From contig NZ_CP048289.1 of assembly GCF_014084105.1 (NCBI RefSeq), forward strand, positions 9,185,922 through 9,249,921: a stretch of DNA of 64,000 nt, read 5' to 3'. This DNA is from Streptacidiphilus sp. P02-A3a. GTDB lineage: Bacteria; Actinomycetota; Actinomycetes; Streptomycetales; Streptomycetaceae. Below, one piece after another: positions 58,966-64,000 of this stretch (positions are counted from its first letter, which is position 1; each line of letters starts with the position of its first letter). A program made the position numbers and the translations under genes. The notes beneath the pieces are model-generated. The model had not been told where the DNA came from, ran no database searches, and saw nothing but the letters and a program-made list of their open reading frames with translations.

Positions 58966-60221
58966 GAAGTCTCCAGTGGAATCAGTGCCCTGACCCGGTA
59001 TCCGCCGGTCGGGCGAGGCCCGGAATGCAGGGTCCCACCATAGACGGCGATCCGCTCCCGCAGGCCGATCAGTCCGCGCCCGCCGCCGGAGGCGGCCGAA
59101 GGTCCGGGCCGGCCACCGGTGTCGACCACCTCCACCCGCAGCCGGTCCGCGCGGTACTCCACGGTCACCGTCGCCTCGGCGCCCACCGCGTGCTTCACCA
59201 TGTTGGTCAACGCCTCCTGCACCACCCGGTATCCGGCGAGTTCGACGCCGGACGGCACCGGTCGCGGCGTGCCGACCACGGTCAGCCGCACCGGCACCCC
59301 CGACCGCCGGACCCGCTCGACCAGCGCCGCCAACCGGTCCAGGCCCGGCTGCGGGGCCAGCTCCACGGCGGTGGCGGGCTCCGCCTCGGCGCCCTCCGCC
59401 TCCTCGGCGTCCATCGTGAGCAGCCCCATGACCTGGCGCAGCTCCACCAACGCGGCCCGGCCGCCCGCCTCGACCGCCAGCAGCGCCTCGGCGGCCTGGT
59501 CCGGGGCGACCGCCATGACCGTGCGGGCGGCCCCGGCCTGGATCACCATCACGCTCACGTTGTGGGTCACCACGTCGTGCAACTCCCGCGCGATCCGGGC
59601 CCGTTCCTGCGCGACCGCGCGGCGCATCGCGGCCACCTGCCGCTGCTCCAGCGCGGACAGCCGGGCCCGGTCCTGGTCCGCGCGGTGCTTCCAGGTGCGG
59701 ATCCCGTCGGCGGCCACCACGATCGGCACCAGCAGCAGGAAAGGCACGTAGGCGCTCGGCACCGAGTAGGAGCCGGAGTCGCCGAACACGCTGAACAGCA
59801 GCGCGGTCAGCAGCAGCGTCGCCAACCGGGGGATCCGGTACGGGCTGTAGGCGGCGGCGCTGTAGGCCGCGATCACCCCCGCGTACAGCGCGCCCCGGGG
59901 CAGGTCGTGCATCCCGAGCAGGGTCACCGCCATCACCACCCACAGCACCGCCAGCGGATAGCGGCGGCGCAGGACCAGCGGGACGGCCGTGAGCAGCGCG
60001 GTCAGCGGGGGGCTCAGCCATCCCTCCGGGCCGCGGTGGCCCAGCGGTTGGCCGCCGCTGTCGCCGAGGGCGCTCTGCGCCGCGCGCATCGCGACCACGC
60101 CCAGCACCAGCGCCAGCAGCACGTCGAAGACCTGGTTGCGCCGGTTCGGCCGGGGGAGCTCCCCGGCCGGGCGCAGCGCCCGCGCGGTCAGCTCCCGCAG
60201 CCGGGCCGTGGTCGGAATCAT
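58962..60221 (-). CDS. Membrane sensor histidine kinase (HisKA_3)
   Basis: ATG 60221 (GTG 60227 also possible) gives 419 residues. Roughly four to six membrane segments fill residues 30-160 (VFDVLLALVLGVVAMRAA onward). The kinase part has the phospho-His helix RARIARELHDVVTHNVSVMV and ATPase boxes (EALTNMVKHAVGAEATVTVE; GGGRGLIGLRERI). DesK/LiaS-like architecture: such kinases sense membrane or antibiotic stress and often control adjacent ABC transporters. Confidence 0.92.
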   Translation of the reverse strand: MIPTTARLRELTARALRPAGELPRPNRRNQVFDVLLALVLGVVAMRAAQSALGDSGGQPLGHRGPEGWLSPPLTALLTAVPLVLRRRYPLAVLWVVMAVTLLGMHDLPRGALYAGVIAAYSAAAYSPYRIPRLATLLLTALLFSVFGDSGSYSVPSAYVPFLLLVPIVVAADGIRTWKHRADQDRARLSALEQRQVAAMRRAVAQERARIARELHDVVTHNVSVMVIQAGAARTVMAVAPDQAAEALLAVEAGGRAALVELRQVMGLLTMDAEEAEGAEAEPATAVELAPQPGLDRLAALVERVRRSGVPVRLTVVGTPRPVPSGVELAGYRVVQEALTNMVKHAVGAEATVTVEYRADRLRVEVVDTGGRPGPSAASGGGRGLIGLRERIAVYGGTLHSGPRPTGGYRVRALIPLETS

Positions 60222-60430
60222 GATCACTTCTTCATTCTGGCCGAGCCCCGGGCGGCTGTCCTCGGTACCGGAGATGAGGGCCGGTCCCCCGCCGGACTAC
60301 ATCGCGGGGATGACGCCGCAGCCCGTAGCCCGGACGGGGTACCGGATATGCCCCGGCCGGGCGACGACCCGCCGGTGGCCCCGAACCTAGGTTCAGTGGC
60401 GCCAGGACAGAGCTGCCGAGGGAGACCGCA

Positions 60431-61123
60431 ATGACCGCGCCGGTGATCGAACTGTGCGATGTGAGCCGCAGGTACGACCAGGGCCCACCGGCCCTGCACG
60501 AGGTGTCGCTGAGCGTCGCGCCGGGCGAGGCGGTGGCCGTCCTGGGCCCCTCCGGCAGCGGTAAGTCCACGCTGCTCAACCTGATCGCCGGTCTCGACCG
60601 GCCCAGCTCCGGCACCGTCACCGTGGCCGGGGTGCGGGTCGACGCGTTGGGCGAGGCCGGTTCCGCCCGCTACCGGCGGGCCCATGTGGGCATGGTCTTC
60701 CAGTTCTTCAACCTGCTGGACGACCTGACCGTCGCCGACAACGTGGTGCTGCCCGCGCAGCTGTCCGGCATGGGCCGGGCCGAGGCCCGGCGGCGGGCGG
60801 CGGAACTGCTGGAGGTGCTCGGCGTCGCCGGGTTCGCCGACACCCACCCCGGCCGACTGTCCGGCGGGCAGCGGCAACGGGTGGCGGTGGCGCGGGCGTT
60901 GATGAACCGACCGGCGCTGCTGCTGGCCGACGAGCCGACCGGCGCGCTGGACACCGCCGCCGGGGAGAACGTCCGCGACCTGCTGAACCAGCTGCACGCC
61001 GACGGGCAGACGATCGTCCTGGTCACCCACGACCTGGGCCTGGCGCGGTCCTGCGCCACCCGCACCGTCCAGCTCGTCGACGGCCGGGTCGCCGCCGACG
61101 TCCGGATGGAGGCGGCCCGATGA
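60431..61123 (+). CDS. ABC transporter ATP-binding protein (MacB/LolD-type)
   Basis: 230 residues: Walker A GPSGSGKST, signature LSGGQRQRVAVARAL, Walker B LLLADEPTGALD and the H-loop THD. GMVFQFFNLLDDLTVADNV fits the MacB/LolD group. ATG 60431 follows GAGGGAGACCGCA. Its stop overlaps the permease start (ATGA). Divergent from the two-component system. Confidence 0.94.
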   Translation: MTAPVIELCDVSRRYDQGPPALHEVSLSVAPGEAVAVLGPSGSGKSTLLNLIAGLDRPSSGTVTVAGVRVDALGEAGSARYRRAHVGMVFQFFNLLDDLTVADNVVLPAQLSGMGRAEARRRAAELLEVLGVAGFADTHPGRLSGGQRQRVAVARALMNRPALLLADEPTGALDTAAGENVRDLLNQLHADGQTIVLVTHDLGLARSCATRTVQLVDGRVAADVRMEAAR

Positions 61124-63546
61124 GCGCGCTGGGGAGGGTGGTCCGCTCGGGGGTCGGCCGCCGCCGGGTGCAGACCCTGGTGACCGGGCTGGCGACGATG
61201 ATGGCGGTGACCGCGTCGGTGCTCGGCGGCTCGCTGCTGGTGGCTTCCAACGCGCCCTTCGACAGCGCCTTCGCGGCGCAGCACGGCGCGCAGCTGGTGG
61301 CCGGGTTCGACGCCGGGCGGGCCACCGCGGCGCAGGTGTCGGCCACCGCCCACGCGGCGGGGGTGACCGCCGCGTCCGGCCCGTTCCTGACCGTGCTGAT
61401 CGATCCGAGCGGCCCCTCGGCCGCCGGGACCGGCGCCGCCGCGGACCTGGGGCCGATGACCGTGGTCGGCCGGGCGACCCCCGGCGGCGCGGTCGACGAC
61501 GTCGGCCTGACCGCCGGTCGGTGGGTGAACAGGCCCGGCCAGATCGTGCTCTCGGCCGACCAGGCGGACAACCTCGGCCCCGGCGGCCCGGTCGGCAGCA
61601 CCCTCCACCTCAGCGGACTGCCCGGCGACCCGGCGCTGACCGTGGTCGGCGTCGCCCGCTCGGTCAGCGCCAGCGCCGACGGCTGGGTCACCCCGGCCGA
61701 GGCCGCCGCGCTCACCCCGTCGAGCGCGTCCCGCGCGGCGGGCGGCTACCAGATGCTGTACCGCTTCGCCGCCGCGGCCGACACCGGGCAGGTCGCCGCC
61801 GACCGCGCGGCGGTGGCGGCGGCGGTCCCGGCCGGGGCGCTGACCGGGGTGCGGTCCTGGCTCAACACCAAGCAGGGCAGCGACCGCAACACCGCGCTGT
61901 TCATCCCCTTCCTGATCGCCTTCGGGATCCTGGGCGTGGCCATGTCCGTGCTGATCGTCGGCAACGTGGTGGCCGGTGCGGTCGGCACCGCGACCCGCCG
62001 GATCGGCATCCTCAAGGCCCTCGGCTTCACCCCGGGCCAGGTGGTGCGCGCCCACATGGGCCAGGCGCTGGTACCGGCGGCGGTCGGCACCGCGCTCGGG
62101 GCGGTCATCGGCGACGCCCTGACCGTGCCGGTCCTGTCCGCGACCAACCAGCTCTACGGCACCGCGAGTCCGGGCGTCGACTGGTGGGTGGACCTGGCCG
62201 CGGTCGGCGGGGCGCTGGGCCTGACGGCGGTGACCGCGTGGGCGGCCGCGCTGCGCGCCGGTCGGCTGCGCACCGTCGAGGCGCTGGCGGTGGGACGCAC
62301 CCCGCGCCCCGGCCGGGGCCGGTGGGCGACCCGGCTGGCCGCGCGGCTGCCGCTGCCTCGTCCGGTCAGTCTGGGCGCGGCCCATCCGTTCGCCCGCCCG
62401 GCCAGGTCGGCCGCGCTGGTGGCCGCGATCGTGTTCGGCACCGCCTCGGTCACCTTCGCCATCGGCATCAGCGGCTCGCTGAGCCGGATCCAGGCCGCGA
62501 AGGACCACGACCACTCCGACGTCCAGCTCCTCCCCCAGTACCTGCCGCCCGCCTCGTCCGGTGCCGCCGGGGCGCCCGGGACCGATCCCGGCAGCGCGCC
62601 GCGGGCCACGGCACCGGTCGCGGCCGACCCGGGCGCCGTCACCGCGGCCCTCGACTCCCTGGCCGGTACCGCGAGTTACTACGGCACGGCGGACACCCAG
62701 GTCGGCGTGGCCGGGGTGACCGGCGCCAGTGCGGTCTTCGCCTTCACCGGGGACGCCTCCCGGGCGGGCTGGGTGATGGTCTCCGGCGGCTGGTTCCACG
62801 GCCCCGGTCAGGCCGTCGTGCCGACCACCTTCCTGACCGCCACCGGCACCCGCCTGGGCGACACGGTCACCCTGGAGGACCACGGCCGGGCGGTCCCGGT
62901 CCGGATCGTCGGCGTGGTGCTCGACCCGCACACCCAGACCATGGAGGTGCTGACCGACCTGTCGACGCTCAGCGCCGCCGAGCCGGACCTGCGCCCGATG
63001 ACGTACTCGGTCCTGGTGAAGCACGGGACGAACCTGACCGACTACGTCCACCGGCTCGACACCGTGGTCGGGCCGCTCGGCCTCACCGCCGGGACCGGCG
63101 GTTCCGGCGGGCGGAGCGGCACGGTGCTGGCGCTCGACGCGCTGACCGCCGCGCTCACCCTGATGCTGGTGGCCACCGCGGCCATGGGGGTGCTCAACTC
63201 GGTGGTCCTGGACACCCGGGAGCGCGTCCACGACCTGGGCGTGCACAAGGCGCTGGGGATGACACCGGGGCAGACGGTCGGCATGGTGCTCTCCTCGGTC
63301 GCGGTGATCGGCCTGCTCGGCGGCGCCGTCGGGGTACCGGTCGGCGCGGCGCTGCAGGCGCTGGTGGTGCCCGCCATGGGGCGCGGCGCCGGACTGGTGC
63401 TGCCCGCCTCGGTGGTCGACGTCTACCGCCTGCCGGAACTGCTCCTGCTCGGCCTCGGCGGCCTGCTGATCGCCGCCCTGGGGGCGCTGCTCCCGGCCGG
63501 CTGGGCCGCCGGTACCCGCACCGCCACCGCCCTGCGCACCGAGTAG
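61120..63546 (+). CDS. ABC transporter FtsX-like permease
   Basis: 808 residues with two FtsX-type domains: an N-terminal membrane helix, a large periplasmic-type domain, three helices (FIPFLIAFGILGVAMSVLIV), a second copy, then three helices near the C-terminus (LTLMLVATAAMGVLNSVVLD; KALGMTPGQTVGMVLSSVAV). Paired with the ATP-binding protein it forms a MacB-like pump or mechanotransmission complex, often for antimicrobial peptides. Target unknown. Confidence 0.92.
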   Translation: MSALGRVVRSGVGRRRVQTLVTGLATMMAVTASVLGGSLLVASNAPFDSAFAAQHGAQLVAGFDAGRATAAQVSATAHAAGVTAASGPFLTVLIDPSGPSAAGTGAAADLGPMTVVGRATPGGAVDDVGLTAGRWVNRPGQIVLSADQADNLGPGGPVGSTLHLSGLPGDPALTVVGVARSVSASADGWVTPAEAAALTPSSASRAAGGYQMLYRFAAAADTGQVAADRAAVAAAVPAGALTGVRSWLNTKQGSDRNTALFIPFLIAFGILGVAMSVLIVGNVVAGAVGTATRRIGILKALGFTPGQVVRAHMGQALVPAAVGTALGAVIGDALTVPVLSATNQLYGTASPGVDWWVDLAAVGGALGLTAVTAWAAALRAGRLRTVEALAVGRTPRPGRGRWATRLAARLPLPRPVSLGAAHPFARPARSAALVAAIVFGTASVTFAIGISGSLSRIQAAKDHDHSDVQLLPQYLPPASSGAAGAPGTDPGSAPRATAPVAADPGAVTAALDSLAGTASYYGTADTQVGVAGVTGASAVFAFTGDASRAGWVMVSGGWFHGPGQAVVPTTFLTATGTRLGDTVTLEDHGRAVPVRIVGVVLDPHTQTMEVLTDLSTLSAAEPDLRPMTYSVLVKHGTNLTDYVHRLDTVVGPLGLTAGTGGSGGRSGTVLALDALTAALTLMLVATAAMGVLNSVVLDTRERVHDLGVHKALGMTPGQTVGMVLSSVAVIGLLGGAVGVPVGAALQALVVPAMGRGAGLVLPASVVDVYRLPELLLLGLGGLLIAALGALLPAGWAAGTRTATALRTE

Positions 63547-63604
63547 TCCCCGGCCGCCGCCGATCCGGCCGCCGCCGATCAGGTCGACGTCGCGCCGCCG
63601 GTGG

Positions 63605-64000
63605 TCACCGCCGACGGAGCCGTTGGCCGAGCCGGTGGGCGAAGCCGCGGCCGATCATCCGCAGCTGGCCGCGGATCCGCATGTCGCTGTGGATGATGAA
63701 GTCGTCGTGCACGAACACGCCCTTGCGGCTGCCGATCTCCCGCGCGGCGTCCCGGACCTCGACCAGCTGGGCCGTGGTCATCGCGAGCGCGTGCTCGTTC
63801 GGCTGGTAGGTGGCGCCCAGCGGGTAGTCGCGGCCGGGTTCGGTGGTCATCTCGATGTGGCAGCCCAGCACATGGGTCACCGGCCGCGCGGAGCTGAAGT
63901 CGACGAGCCGGTCCAGGGTGTCGGTGAAGGCGTCGAAGTCGAAGGCGTAGAGCCGCCCGGGGATGACCGTGTCGCCGGTGAGCAGGATTCCGGTCCACGG
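63605..64000 (-). CDS. MBL-fold metallo-hydrolase, 5' end outside window
   Basis: 131 C-terminal residues are visible. GILLTGDTVIPGRLYAFDFD matches the MBL motif with the metal-binding Asp, and PVTHVLGCHIEMT holds the late conserved His. The early HxHxDH metal motif lies beyond the window edge. The reading frame is open to the last base. Substrate unknown. Confidence 0.8.
   Translation of the reverse strand, partial: PWTGILLTGDTVIPGRLYAFDFDAFTDTLDRLVDFSSARPVTHVLGCHIEMTTEPGRDYPLGATYQPNEHALAMTTAQLVEVRDAAREIGSRKGVFVHDDFIIHSDMRIRGQLRMIGRGFAHRLGQRLRRR

Noticed and set aside
60670-63246. 858-codon minus-strand frame opposite the ABC permease
   Set aside because: Antisense artefact; the plus strand has clear ABC/FtsX domains and the minus translation is Arg/Gly/His-rich without a fold.

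Overview
The window is high-GC (about 70 percent), gene-dense actinobacterial DNA that reads as Streptomycetaceae (Streptomyces, Kitasatospora or Streptacidiphilus; the genus cannot be fixed from sequence alone). Supporting signs are AfsR/SARP regulators, SigE-type sigma/anti-sigma pairs, an LAxTG wall-anchored protein, BldC-like and MEDS proteins, frequent GTG starts with GTGA/ATGA overlaps, and one perfect Streptomyces-type parS site (GTTTCACGTGAAAC, 45430-45443), which hints at the origin-proximal chromosome core.

Region 1 (1-4.3 kb) is core housekeeping: the end of an Fe-S/CCG oxidoreductase, a Yip1 membrane protein, an AlaX-like editing hydrolase, dCTP deaminase and a small zinc-ribbon protein, ending at tRNA-Gly(CCC) at 4299-4372. 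Region 2 (about 4.3-19.4 kb) looks like two decayed integrative elements in tandem. The 3' half of the tRNA-Gly and its downstream terminator recur at about 19290-19391, and a degenerate copy lies at about 14131-14200. The latter two share the same left flank, as expected of two element right ends. No integrase remains. The island carries intact stress cargo (Hsp20, DUF5133, SigE-type sigma/anti-sigma pair, QorB-like reductase, hemerythrin protein, MarR) and at least eight broken genes, plus an inverted duplication of a BldC-like regulator with a long untranslated leader.

Region 3 (19.4-24.9 kb) has two LuxR-type regulators with TrmB-like layout, a secreted G1 glutamic peptidase, a spore-photoproduct-lyase-like radical SAM protein and an N-terminally incomplete ricin-type protein. 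Region 4 (25.0-32.2 kb) is the most interesting part. A small secreted peptide and a SARP regulator face an aldo-keto reductase. The divergent promoter holds four GGGAAAC heptamers, three at exact 11-bp steps, which is SARP operator geometry. It drives a 15-codon micro-gene (28051-28098) with a very strong ribosome-binding site and its own terminator, followed by a helical-repeat protein, an MFS exporter, an SRPBCC-PDZ fusion and a flavin reductase. This resembles a compact peptide-centred, SARP-controlled cluster that I do not recognise.

Region 5 (32.1-37.2 kb) holds a receiver-only regulator, a full NarL-type two-component system, two paired integral membrane proteins and a deleted NTF2-like gene. 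Region 6 (37.2-43.8 kb) has ArsR-MFS, AlaA aminotransferase-HxlR (sharing a 16-bp palindrome) and HxlR-quinone oxidoreductase divergent pairs, then a C39-type peptidase. Region 7 (43.8-49.8 kb) has a stand-alone murF, parS, a STAS protein, an LAxTG surface protein, a DUF6461 protein, alkB behind a LexA box and another quinone-reductase-like gene. Region 8 (49.9-64 kb) has an XRE/MmyB regulator, a helical-repeat regulator with a divergent Cys-rich small protein, a full-length AfsR-type regulator, an ECF sigma/membrane-protein pair, a YbaK deacylase, and a two-component system divergent from a MacB-like ABC transporter. The window ends inside an MBL-fold hydrolase.
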